Positions 1 to 10,193 of a stretch of 64,000 nt of DNA are shown piece by piece; positions within the stretch are counted from its first letter, which is position 1; each line of letters starts with the position of its first letter. The notes beneath the pieces were generated by a model. It saw nothing but the letters and a program-made list of their open reading frames with translations. It was not told the DNA's origin and ran no database searches. Location of the stretch: contig CANXME010002430.1 of the NCBI GenBank assembly GCA_948144175.1, positions 171,200-235,199 of the forward strand. Direction: 5' to 3'. Both the position numbers and the translations under genes were made by a program. This DNA comes from Closterium sp. NIES-65 (taxonomy: Eukaryota; Streptophyta; Zygnematophyceae; Desmidiales; Closteriaceae).

Positions 1-3000
1 GCATTAGCAACAATACAACACTCGACAGCAGCAGAAACAACAACGACAGCAGCAGAGACATCATCGGCAGCAGCAGAGACAACATCGGCAGCAGCAGCAG
101 GATCAACGACACCAGTCCTCGTCGACGAAGAACCACCAACACCCGCACAGCAGTTGAAACCAACTCCACGAGAAGCCCACAGAAGCGCAAACTTCGTCGC
201 CAGCTTCTACTCCAACTCCGACACGTATCGACGGTCACCCGGACATCGCGCCTCCGAAGAAACCTGGCACGCACGATTGGGACATCCAAGCAACACAGTC
301 TTAAACAACACGATAAGAGCAGGAGTTCTCGACAAAGACTCCTTACTACTACCCGACGGCAGAGAACTTCAAAAGGCACGAGGAACTTGCCTTACCTGCC
401 CCGAAGCTGACTTACCACATCGACCGTTTACTCCTCATCACAACCCGAGCGCACCCACGTACGCACCACTCGAGAAGGTGTACAGCGACATCCTCTACAA
501 TCGCGAACCAGGGCAAGTCACCTACAACTACACGATTACCTTCATCGACGCCGCCACTCGATATGTCTGGCATCTAAACCTACCAAGCCGCGACATGGCA
601 CTCGCAGCGTTCGCCGCCTGGCTACTAGTAGCAGAACGAGAGTCAGGAGCACAGCTGAAAAGCTTCCAGTCAGACGGAGGAGGCGAATACACCTCTCAAC
701 GATTCAAGCAATACCTGGCGGAAAGAGGAATCAAGCAACTCCTCTCCCTTCCCTACGCCCATCAGCAGCAAGGTGTCGCAGAACGAATGAACAGGACTCT
801 GCAGAACAGCATGCGCAAACTGTTACGTGGCATGCGGCTACCCAACCACCAGTGGCCTGCAGCAATGGACCACGCTGTCATGCTGCACAACTTGATGTCG
901 TCGTCCTCACTCCTGAACAACGCATCACCGCATCTGCTGTGGACAGGGAAGCAGGGCAGCACAAAAATGTTACGAGTTTTTGGGTGCATGGTACAGTACC
1001 GACCACCTGAGGCACGAGCGGGAAGATTTTCACAACGGGCACAGTGGGGACTACACCTCGGCATCGAAAAGAATTACAACGCGTGGAAAATCTTCGACGT
1101 CCACTCAAAAGAAACAGTAGCAGCACGTGATGTGATCTTCTACGAGCGACTCACTCTCCAAACGTACCTCGCCAACTTGCACAAAAATCAGGACCCCACA
1201 GGTGGTTTTCGTGGTGACCGAGCATTCGCCTCAGCAGCAGACGAAGCAGACTGGGACGAGCAGAACGTCGACAACGCATCTGAAGAAGCCGGACCTCTCC
1301 CGTTCTGCTCCGTCAACGTCCCCATGGACGAAGAAAATCCTCGCGAAAGTGCCAACGCCGAAGTCTTCTATCACTTCGCCGACAATGGTAACATAACACC
1401 TGCAACACCCAACACCAACGAAGCAGAAAGAGTAGGACCGAATTTCATACCCGACCCAGAAGCGGGGGATGAAGCAGCTTATCCCGAGGACACAACACTC
1501 CCCCGCTACTCACAGACCGGACTGCAGATTCTCGGCCTCGTCACCGCAGTCCATGGCTCCTCTCTTCCTAAAGAGCCTGCGACAGTTCAACAGGCTCTGG
1601 GGGGGGAACACAAGGAGAAATGGCGTGAAGCCATGGACAGAGAGTTAAAAGCCTTGGAAGAACGCAACACCTGGAAAGTCGTTCCAGCAAGCATAGCAAG
1701 AAACAAGACCATTCTTACCGGGAAGTGGGTCTTCCGCATCAAAACGAAAGCAGATGGCACAATCGAGAAGTTCAAGGCACGATGGGTCGTGCGAGGATCT
1801 GATCAGGAACAAGGCCGGGACTTCACCGAGACATTCGCCCCGGTTAGCCGACACACCTCTCTCCAAATCCTCCTTGCGATCGCCGCCATGAAGAAGAAGA
1901 AACTGCGACAAATCGATGTCGCTAACGCTTTCCTCTACGCACCCGTCGACGCCGAAATCTTCGTCGAGCTCCCTCACGGTACTCACGGGGAACCCAATCA
2001 GGTCTGTCAACTACTAAAATCACTTTACGGAATCAAACAGGCCCCACAGCTGTGGCAACAGCACCTACACACCCGCCTCATCCGCATCGGATTCCGTCAA
2101 CTACCTCACGACCAGGGCATGTATCGACTCACCAAAGGCGCCAACTACATCCTGCTCATCGTCTACGTCGACGATCTCCTCTACATCGGTTCTACCGACG
2201 ACATTGCTACCTGGTTCGAAGGGGAGCTGAAAAAGGACCGCACACTGACGGTCTCCACTACCGTCACTCAGTATCTCGGGCTCAACATCCGCGAAGAAGA
2301 AAATGCGATCTATCTCAGCGCTGAAAAGTACGCCGACACCATCGCCAATCGCTTCGCACTCATACTTGCTACTATCCACACGCCATACCGCTACACGGCA
2401 GGGAACGGCAAAGGAAACTCCGTTCTACTTAAGACCGCCGGAATACGCGACTACCAACGAAAACTGGGCTGTCTACTCTTCGCAGCCGTCACCTGCCGCC
2501 CAGACCTGTCCTACTCCGCTAGCCAACTCGCTACCTATCTCAAGAGGCCCGAAGCAGAACACCTAGCAGAACTCGACCGTGCTCTTCACTACTTCGTGAG
2601 CACCGCAACGATCGGCCTAACGTATTACAAAGACGCAACTACGCCGACGAAACTAATCGGCTACGTCGATGCCGATCACGCCGACGACTCAGATAACAGG
2701 CGCTCCCGCACTGGCTACATCTACCGTCTGGAACCTATCGGACCTATCTCCTGGCAATCGAGCAAGCAGGAACTAATTGCGCTCTCTTCAGCTGAAGCAG
2801 AATATATCGCCCTCTGCTCAGCCACCAAGGAAGGACTCTACCTTCGCGAGCTGCTGGAAGAAGCGAAGTTAGCCGAGTTACCCAACTTCACCTTGTTCTG
2901 CGACAACCAATCTGCAATTCGCATCGCCAACAAGAGCGGATTCGCGAACAGAACGAAGCATATCGCCCTGCGATACTTCTTCGTGAAGGACGAAATCGAG

Positions 3001-3168
3001 AATGGGAAACTCGGTCTATCCTACTGTCCCACGTCCGAGATGGTAGCTGACTACTTGACCAAGAAACTTGGAAAACAGAAGTTCGAGTACTGCATGCTGC
3101 TGACTGGACAAAGCCACGTCACCATCAGCGACACTCCAGAAGCGAAGGGGAGTGTTGGGAACAAATAA
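1..3168 (+). CDS. Copia polyprotein (partial): pre-integrase, integrase, RT, RNase H
   Basis: The frame is open from base 1 (a Thr/Ala/Ser-rich stretch) to TAA at 3166-3168, so the start lies off window. Numbering from codon 154, the pre-integrase zinc region starts near residue 35 (WHARLGHP) with a CxxC near 78. The integrase core has its three acidic residues in VYSDI, QSDGGGEY and GVAERMNRT. Reverse transcriptase spans about 490-730 with YVDDLL, and RNase H about 800-960 (DADHADD, SSAEAEYIAL, CDNQSAI). This is the usual copia order and no frameshift or stop is seen. The last codons run 16 bp into the 3' LTR. The product would process and integrate the element's cDNA. Confidence 0.93.
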   Translation, partial: ALATIQHSTAAETTTTAAETSSAAAETTSAAAAGSTTPVLVDEEPPTPAQQLKPTPREAHRSANFVASFYSNSDTYRRSPGHRASEETWHARLGHPSNTVLNNTIRAGVLDKDSLLLPDGRELQKARGTCLTCPEADLPHRPFTPHHNPSAPTYAPLEKVYSDILYNREPGQVTYNYTITFIDAATRYVWHLNLPSRDMALAAFAAWLLVAERESGAQLKSFQSDGGGEYTSQRFKQYLAERGIKQLLSLPYAHQQQGVAERMNRTLQNSMRKLLRGMRLPNHQWPAAMDHAVMLHNLMSSSSLLNNASPHLLWTGKQGSTKMLRVFGCMVQYRPPEARAGRFSQRAQWGLHLGIEKNYNAWKIFDVHSKETVAARDVIFYERLTLQTYLANLHKNQDPTGGFRGDRAFASAADEADWDEQNVDNASEEAGPLPFCSVNVPMDEENPRESANAEVFYHFADNGNITPATPNTNEAERVGPNFIPDPEAGDEAAYPEDTTLPRYSQTGLQILGLVTAVHGSSLPKEPATVQQALGGEHKEKWREAMDRELKALEERNTWKVVPASIARNKTILTGKWVFRIKTKADGTIEKFKARWVVRGSDQEQGRDFTETFAPVSRHTSLQILLAIAAMKKKKLRQIDVANAFLYAPVDAEIFVELPHGTHGEPNQVCQLLKSLYGIKQAPQLWQQHLHTRLIRIGFRQLPHDQGMYRLTKGANYILLIVYVDDLLYIGSTDDIATWFEGELKKDRTLTVSTTVTQYLGLNIREEENAIYLSAEKYADTIANRFALILATIHTPYRYTAGNGKGNSVLLKTAGIRDYQRKLGCLLFAAVTCRPDLSYSASQLATYLKRPEAEHLAELDRALHYFVSTATIGLTYYKDATTPTKLIGYVDADHADDSDNRRSRTGYIYRLEPIGPISWQSSKQELIALSSAEAEYIALCSATKEGLYLRELLEEAKLAELPNFTLFCDNQSAIRIANKSGFANRTKHIALRYFFVKDEIENGKLGLSYCPTSEMVADYLTKKLGKQKFEYCMLLTGQSHVTISDTPEAKGSVGNK

Positions 3169-3579
3169 GTTAAGCGCCTCTGTCGTGTCAGAACTCAAGG
3201 CACAAAGCGAAGCAGCTCAAGTCGAAGCATCGCGAGTCAACCAAAGCGGTTAACGAAACCGTCGGAGGTTACGGGAAAGTCAAAGGTCGCTGACCTTTAA
3301 CCTGACGCAGCGCGACAGCAAGGACAAACAACTGACTCGACATTGAGCAGTTGCCCGAGTCGCACTGTATCGAACCGCAACAGTAAAAGTTAATATAATG
3401 TCTCCTCATATCCTCTGTACTCATCTATTTATATTCTTGTATCTCCTTGCTTTAATTAACTTACTTTGCCCTCACATACCAGCGCAAGGTGGTTCAAAGA
3501 CTTCATTCAACGCTTCCGCTATTACAATATCTACTCAGACTTTAACTCTACAAAGATCCTAGGGCGTCTCAGCCCAACA
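3153..3579 (+). repeat. 3' LTR of the copia element (427 bp)
   Basis: It starts TGTTGGG right after the purine tract GAAGCGAAGGGGAG and ends CCCAACA, so its ends are 7-bp inverted repeats of the TG..CA type. An AT-rich stretch near 3392-3440 could hold the promoter. The partner LTR is off window, so the boundaries rest on the inverted ends and the purine tract alone. Confidence 0.8.
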
Positions 3580-4772
3580 GTGTAAGGAAAATCCCTTTTC
3601 CTTTCTTCGCATCCCTGCTCAACGCGTACATCACTGTAGCACCTCAGTCAGCACCGTTACCACTCGCGATCATCGCATCATTCATCATCCCGCCATTTTC
3701 GCACATCGCATCCCGACCTCACGGCTCGGCTGGTAACCCGCGCTCCGGGCCTACGCTTCGACACTTTCCCAACCTCAGTCCCAGGCTCGTCGCGCGACCA
3801 CCACAGACCATTACCGTTACCACTGTAGTTTCGCTATATATTCTTCGCTCATGCCTTCGCTCATTGTACTCTTGCTTCGATAGTGCAATTCTCGTTCGTT
3901 CACTCAATTGCACTCGTAACACATGTTTCTAAGAAACCAGGAAACCTGACTTTAGGGTTTCGAAGCTCAATGCTTTTTGTGCCTGCTGGATGACACTCAC
4001 ATTTCGACAGCGAGGGACTTCCAAGTGAGATATGGAAATGAGGGGGTGGGTGGGAGGGGTTGGGGAAAGGAGGGGGGGGGGGGGAGGAATTGGTTTGGTT
4101 TCCGCAGGTTCGTTTTGGGTGCGAGGGGAGGCTGCCGCTTTGGTTTGGGTTGGGTTGGGGGGCTCGATTTGTGGACAGATGCGTGTGTGGTGTGGGATTC
4201 GCTTCTGACATGCCTGCACTGTGGTGCCTTCACTGTACAGAAGCAACGCGGGTCAACTGGTGAAGCTGCGGGTGGCGCGCCAAGACAGATTTCTGCTAGA
4301 AACAGTGCCACTGTTTGGATTACTGTTGGCTAGATTACACCTGCAAACATTTTCGGGCATACTTTGAGTATGTATGATATTGGCCGAAAATAGAGCAGTA
4401 ACAGTGCGCCAGAAGCGCTGTAGCTGCGCTGGGAGCGAAGAAGTTCAGTAACAGTGCGTGCTCAACTCAAAACCCTCAGACTTTTGTTCCACCCCGCGGG
4501 GAAAGACCCACCACACCACGCAACCTCGCCTTGGTCTTTTTGTCTCCCGCCGGGCTGACTGTGGCTGCATTGCCACCGTAATTTATTTCAGCGCGATCCC
4601 TCGAAATCCAGGATTTCCGCCTGCGGTGCTCGATTGAACAAAATTGCCTGGCCCTGATACTCGACATATACATGCGCAATAATAAACTGAGACTTGGACA
4701 TTGCCATGCCCTAACAGATATTAAATTGTTCAGTTACAATGTATATTACAAAACTTTTGTTCCTTTCTTAGT
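3580..4772. other. Intergenic, no gene seen
   Basis: No coding sequence here is supported by homology or splice logic. The stretch has a G-run near 4071-4083. A 41-bp unit at 4350-4390 has inverted TTTTCGG/CCGAAAA ends, and its core recurs at 43408-43437. It is the 3' flank of the subtilase gene. Confidence 0.6.
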
Positions 4773-7700
4773 CTATGATAAGACTGACGGCTGTACAGCA
4801 AGCACAGACCTTACCGAGTGTCCCTTACCGTCCGTCCATGTAATTCTTCCAAATTGGAAGTTCTCGTACACTTTAGTAACCTTCAAAATTAGTCTATACG
4901 CCACCCTTGCTCCCGGTTGTATAGAGAAGCTCTGGGGAGTCACAGTCACAGACACCCCAGCAGGAGCCACAACCGTGGCCGTATACGTCGAAGCAGAAGC
5001 TGCGACATTCGTAACTGTCCGCTTAACAACCACAGACCCTCGCAACCGCGCAACCGAGATGCTCGCCCGGTTAAGATTCCGGGGAGCAATTGGCGACAAA
5101 TTAGCCCCGGGAAACTCCATCTGAGCCGTTGAAGGGCTCATCCCAGCGAGAAAATTCCGGTAATGGGCCTGCCTGGCGTCGTATGTAAGCCCCGGGTCGA
5201 GAACCTTTGGCGGGAACACATGCCCTGCACCGATTTCCCATGGCGTTGCTACCGATCCATACGCGTTCTTGATAGCGGTACCAGCCATATTGGTGGTTAT
5301 GGCGGTCGTCATAATGGCGGACATGACCTGCGCGGGGCTCCACTTTGGGTATTTTTGCATGATGAGAGCAGCAATGCCCGCCAAGTGAGGCGTCGCCATC
5401 GACGTCCCCGACAGCTGCGCGTAGCTCCCTTTGTCGCCTACGTCAGAGCCGACCCACGCGGAGAAGAGAGCGACCCCCGGGCCGATGATGTCAGGCTTTA
5501 AGATGGCGTTGGTGGCCTGGGCGCCTTGGGAGGCGGTCCAGGGACGGACGAGAGGGCCGGAGGAGGAGAAGGAGGCGACGGCGGGGGCGGCGGCAGCGGC
5601 GGTGCGGCGGGGAGATGTGGCGGTTGTGGTGGGCTTGCTTTGTGTGGCGGAGGGTTTGGTGGTGGAAGAGGGTGTTGTTGATGAGACGGATTGCGGTGTG
5701 CTGGTGGAGGGAAAGGGAGGGAGGATGGGGGGAGAATGGGGAAGGCATGAGGGGTCAGCTAAGCGAAAGCTGAAGGGTGGGGGTAGAAGCATTGTGGGTG
5801 TTATTGCAGGACAATGCATGAGGTGAGAGCGGCACAGGTGATGTGAGATGATGTAAGGTGATGTGAGGTGGTGTGAGGTGCTGTGAGGTGGCGTGGAGTA
5901 CACTCCCACCGCTGTGCAAGGCAGTGTACCTGGAGTGGTTCGAAGCAGCCACAGTAGCTTTGCCCACAGAAGCAGCCTTTCTGGTCGGTGCTCGTCTGGC
6001 GAGAGACACTCCTCCTCGTTGAATGGTGCTGCAGATGCAAGGGGGGGCGGGGAAGAGAGCAACCATGATCAGGCAAGGTGTTTCTTATAATTGCTTCAAC
6101 CGGCACTGGAGCAAGCCGGATGGGTGTCCCTCAGCATGGAACGGAGAAAGAAGGACAGGAAGCAGGTGGTTGGTGGGGACCAGAGGAAGCAGAATAACAT
6201 ACCTAGCCCTGACCATGAGGTAAAAGTGAGAAAAGCTGCTGCAGAAGTGAAAAAGTAGGTCATCGCGAGGGACAGGAAAGAGAGCGAAGGTGGGGCTGCC
6301 ACATAACATACCTGGCCCCCACAGTGAGGTAGAAAGGAGAGAAGTTGCTGATTTTGCGATACGTGCTGAAGCCGCTACTCCCACTCGGCCTCCCCGAATT
6401 CCCCGCCGCAAACGCCACAAACACGCCCGCAGTGTTGGCATTCAGAAACGGAATATCGTCAAAGTAAGTCGCGTCGGCGCTGCTGCCGCCCAGAGAGAGC
6501 GAGAGCACGTCCACCCCGTCCGCCACAGCCTGGTTGGTGGCCGCGATGATGTCAGCTTCCGTAGCGAACTGGTCGCCACCGCTGACCCAGAAGACCTTGT
6601 AGACTGCCAGGCGTGCTGCTGGCGCCATGCCCGAGGCCGTGCCTGCTTGGCCGAATGACACGCCGCTGTTGCCTGCTGCGGCTCTGCATGGAGTGGGCGG
6701 GCATAGGCAAGTGGTGGGGTCCGCAGGGTCATTGGGGAGGGATGAAGTGCTTGGGGAAGGGGAGGGAGGGAGAGGGGCGATGGGAAAAGGCGGAGAAGCT
6801 GGTAAAGTGCAGAGGCAGGGCAGAGGCAGGGCAGAGGCAGGGCAGAGGCAGGGCAGAGGCAGGGCAGAGGCAGGGCAGAGGCAGGGCAGAGGCAGGGCAG
6901 AGGCAGGGCAGAGGCAGGGCAGAGGCAGGGCAGAGGCAGGGCAGAGGCAGGGCAGAGGTGACTTGGGACAGCTTGACTCACCCCGCACACCAGGTGCCGT
7001 GACCAGCAGCATCACGGGGAGACAGCCAGTCGTACGTGAGGTCCGGGCGGCCGTTCTCGCTCTGGAAGCCCGCCACAAAGTAGCGCGCGCCTATGAGCTT
7101 GTTGTTGCACGATGGGAAGTCCGCCGTCTTCTGGCACTTGCCTGCCCACCCTGCCGGGCGTGCTGCTTTGAAGCCCTGCGGTGGGGTAGAAAGAGGGGGA
7201 AAGGGGAAGAGGGGAAAGATGAGCTCGTTGTTGCACGATGGGAATTCCGCCGTCCTCTGGCACTTGCCCGCCCACCCTGCTGGGCGTACTGCTTTAAAGC
7301 CCTGCAGGGGGGGGGTAAAGGGGGGAAAGGGGGAAGGAGGGGGAGGGGGGAAGATGAGCTTGTTGCTGCAAAAGGGGAAGTCGGACTAGGTCAGGCCCTT
7401 GCCGGCACACCGTGCCAGGCGTGCTGCTTTGACGCCCTGCTGTGAGGGGAATGGGGGGGTTGAACGGGCGGGGAAGAGGCGGAAAGGGATGGGGGAGGGA
7501 TGAGAGGAGGATGGAGGGAAGGGAGGGAGGAAGGGGGAAAGGTGGGGGCAAGGAGGAGGGGTTGAGTGAGTAACTAGGAGTTGGGCAATGAATACGGATG
7601 ATGGGAAAGGATGATCGTCGGATGCGGATTGAGCGCACTGGCAAGACTTGCTGGTCCCATCCCATCACTCTCACCACCACCAACGTGATCTCTTTCCCCC

Positions 7701-8731
7701 TCCCACGTACAGCTCCGCTGAACGACGCGTGTTCCGGCCACACGCCCGTGTCCACGATTCCAATCACCATCCCCGCGCCCGCCTGGCTCCGCCCGCCCAC
7801 GGCGGGCCACACGCTGCTCGGCAATCCCAAGAACGTCGCGGACGAGGTCGTCAGCTTGCGGAACACGCGGCTGCGGCGAACAGACGCGACGGACGGGTGG
7901 CGCCTTAATCTCCGCAGCTGCGCGGGCGTGAGCGGCGCCGCGAACCCGTTGGTGGTCTGGCGGAAGTTGTAGAGGACCTGGCTCGCCGCGATCTCCGCCT
8001 CCGCCGCGACTTGCGCCTGCTGCCGCTGCAACAGCTGCGCGAATGCCGTCACGTGCGCCGCGCGCATGTTGATGCGCGGACGCTGGTTCCCCCCCGCGGC
8101 GGCGGTGGCCGCGGAGACGCCAGCGGACGCTGCGGTGGCGAAGGGTCCGCTGGAAACGTTAACGCTAGCGATGGTGGCAGCGGCGGTTGCGGCGGCAGTC
8201 GCGGCGACAGTTTCAGCGGCAGTCGCGGCGGCAGCGACGGCGGCATTGGCGGACGTGGCGATAAGCCCGTCAGACGAGCCGTTGTCGTCGCCGTCGTCGT
8301 CGGGGTCATCGGCCCACACGGCGGTCGCGGGGTATCCGGGAATCCCGCCGCGATAAGCGGTGAGCGGAGGCGCGGAGCGGAGGCGGACGATGTAAAGCGG
8401 GTTCTTGGCGGAGGCCACTGCAGGGGAAAGAAGAAAGAGAGGGCGGGGAGGGAATGGGGAGAGGTGGAAGGGGGGAGAAGGTGGGGTGGGGGGGTGGGGG
8501 GAGGGGTGTGGATCAAACTTTCGACGCGCATAGCCGCTCATGAGGGCGACGCGCGAACAATCGCACGTGCGACGTAAGAGGGCGGCGATGACGGCACGCG
8601 TTGTGAACGGCGCTGCGAACGTTTCTATTGTAGTGGGCCCTAACTATCATGACTATACCTTGAACAGAGTGAGATTGGGGGATCCATAGGATTCCGAGTA
8701 ACAGCGCCAAGTATCGGAGTCTATCGGTCAT
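4773..8731 (-). CDS. Secreted subtilisin-like serine protease (plant subtilase, S8), six exons
   Basis: Exons: 8731-8659, 8417-7711, 7175-6982, 6683-6312, 6028-5930, 5700-4773. All junctions are GT/AG, phases agree, and the 2373 bp encode 790 aa ending in TAG. Exon 1 encodes a signal peptide (MTDRLRYLALLLGIL). An I9 propeptide follows (LYIVRLRS ... LYNFRQTTNGFAAPL), interrupted by an Ala/Thr-rich insert. Catalytic residues are Asp247 (GIVDTGVWPEHASF), His319 (GHGTW), oxyanion Asn420 (AAGNSG) and Ser582 (GTSMATPH). A fibronectin-III-like C-terminal domain is present. The protein is probably extracellular or vacuolar. Where plant subtilases usually carry a protease-associated (PA) domain, between VGAST and VASFSSSGP, there are only about 70 basic Ser/Thr/Ala-rich residues. 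Introns 2 and 4 hold copies of exon edges. Individual exon ends are inferred from splice motifs. Confidence 0.9.
6199..6250 (-). repeat. Exon echo: copy of subtilase exon 4 3' end plus donor
   Basis: It lies in intron 4, downstream of exon 4. It matches the last ~35 coding bases and the donor of exon 4 (GGCCAG|GTATGTTAT there, GGGCTAG|GTATGTTAT here). Translated, the pair reads FSPFYLTVGARYV against FSHFYLMVRARYV. The copied donor is still GTATGT. Confidence 0.85.
6812..6957. repeat. 11-bp minisatellite in subtilase intron 3
   Basis: About 13 near-perfect tandem copies of AGAGGCAGGGC. Because 11 is not a multiple of 3, every frame reads the same peptide repeat; this is not coding. Confidence 0.95.
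7219..7301 (-). repeat. Exon echo 1 of subtilase exon 3 (acceptor side)
   Basis: A copy of the first ~80 bp of exon 3 with its CTGCAG acceptor, lying in intron 2. The copied frame is open over this stretch (reads GFKAVRPAGWAGKCQRTAEF) but then runs into a pyrimidine tract and has no donor where exon 3 continues. It ends at the same codon as echo 2, so the duplicated unit was this exon part plus its upstream intron. Confidence 0.85.
7354..7436 (-). repeat. Exon echo 2 of subtilase exon 3, decayed
   Basis: A second, more diverged copy of the same exon-3 segment in intron 2, preceded by an intact CAG acceptor. An in-frame TAG lies in the middle (GKGLT then stop), so it could not serve as a coding exon. 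Confidence 0.82.
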
Positions 8732-10193
8732 TGAGAAGATGTGAGTATTGAATCGTCTCCTGATGATTTTTTTGGTCCGAGAAGCTGAGATATGTCAAAA
8801 GAATCTGCGAGTTACGTGAGCGGTCGGAGGATCTTTTGTTGACTACGTCGGGACTCTTGTGGGCAATTGAATGGCAGACTCCCAGCTTTATGCAGGGGTG
8901 CAGACTTTGCAACAAGAAGTGGTCCCAGCGGGCGCGATTGGGAATGCGAGGCGAGCGCGAGGGTATCAACTAATGCGGAAGACTGAGATGAGATGAGAGA
9001 TCTCCACTTACGTTTACCAGTCATCGCTCATGCTGGTGGTGAACTGCCCTGGGGAGGAGGAAGGGAGGAATCGGCCATGACGTGGGATGGTGGGATGAGG
9101 AGGAGCAGAAAGAACTTGCGCTTTTCGGTTCGGACGAGCCGCAGGGGCGAGATTGGGGGGGAGGCGCAAGGGGATTTGTGGCGGCGAGATGGTTGTGTGA
9201 TTTCGGTCTGGTAGGATTTGGTGGACGGTGCAAGTGCAGGCGGATATGAGCCAGGATTTGGGCTGATCGAAATCCTTCCGTAGGCTTTTAGAAAATTCAG
9301 GGGGTTTTGCCAGGCGGTATTACAACAATGTACTCTAAGATTTTTGCTCGACTTTGAAGCAACTTTATACCCCAGGAAACATGCATGTCGCTTGTTATCA
9401 CCATAAACTGGAAACAAAAGACGCCATGCGCCAAAACCAGACCCGGGCGGGCAAACAAGCGGACAAACTCCAAGCCAGACCAGCCCCTCCCCCTCACACC
9501 GCTGTCTGCCCCATCGAGCGGCGCGCGTGGAACAGCGCCGTCAAAGAAAGTGCACCTGTTGGTATCGTGGCCCGTGGGTAGAGGTCGTCGCATGTTCGCA
9601 ATTTACAGCTAGCGAACAGTCCAAACCAGTCGCGGCAAAGAAGATGCGTCGCGAACACAGCTGGCACGGCTTCGTTCCTGCTCGGTCGCTTGCCTTATGG
9701 CAATGGTTCTTTCCCACGCTCCAGGGTAGAAGGGGAGTTTCTCGTGTAACCACCGACATGCGGTGACTGGTCAACACCTTTCTCGCTACCCTTGAATTTC
9801 GCCCCTCTCGCCATTCCCGCTAAACAGAAGTGCGTTTGGACAATTACGGTACTCCAAGTGTGTCCTTTCATTAGAACTGTTTCCAGGCACCGTAGAGGGG
9901 GGAGCACTCCTGATCCTTGATGTGAAACACAACAGCTGAGGAACCCATAGGGAGCTAACACGTGGCAGGCCAGTGCCCACATGATCTGGCAGAATGTTGA
10001 AAACGAATATTCATAAACAAGCAACTGACCAATCCAAAAGGGACTCATACATACAAGCGCCCAAGCCCTACAACCACTCCAAACAATGTCAGTCATACAT
10101 TTTGGATTTGCACCCCTCCCATGTATCCTACTACCGATACCATACTCTGAACCCGAGCCTGCCACCCCCCAACCCTGCCTCTCCATCCCTTCA
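8732..10193. other. Intergenic between acetolactate synthase 3' end and subtilase 5' end
   Basis: About 1.46 kb with no supported gene on either strand. It should contain the subtilase promoter and 5' leader (just above 8731) and the 3' UTR of the synthase gene (below 10194). I see no clear TATA box or polyadenylation signal to mark. Confidence 0.6.

Larger units (their letters stand above)
1..3579 (+). mobile_element. Ty1/copia retrotransposon, 5' part off window
   Basis: Integrase lies before reverse transcriptase, which is the copia order. The 3' LTR is at 3153-3579. The 5' LTR and most of gag lie left of the window, so the target-site duplication cannot be tested; its right copy would be GTGTA at 3580-3584. 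This element belongs to a different family from the three other copia elements in the window: its coding sequence is less GC-rich and it has no polyglutamine tracts. Confidence 0.93.
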
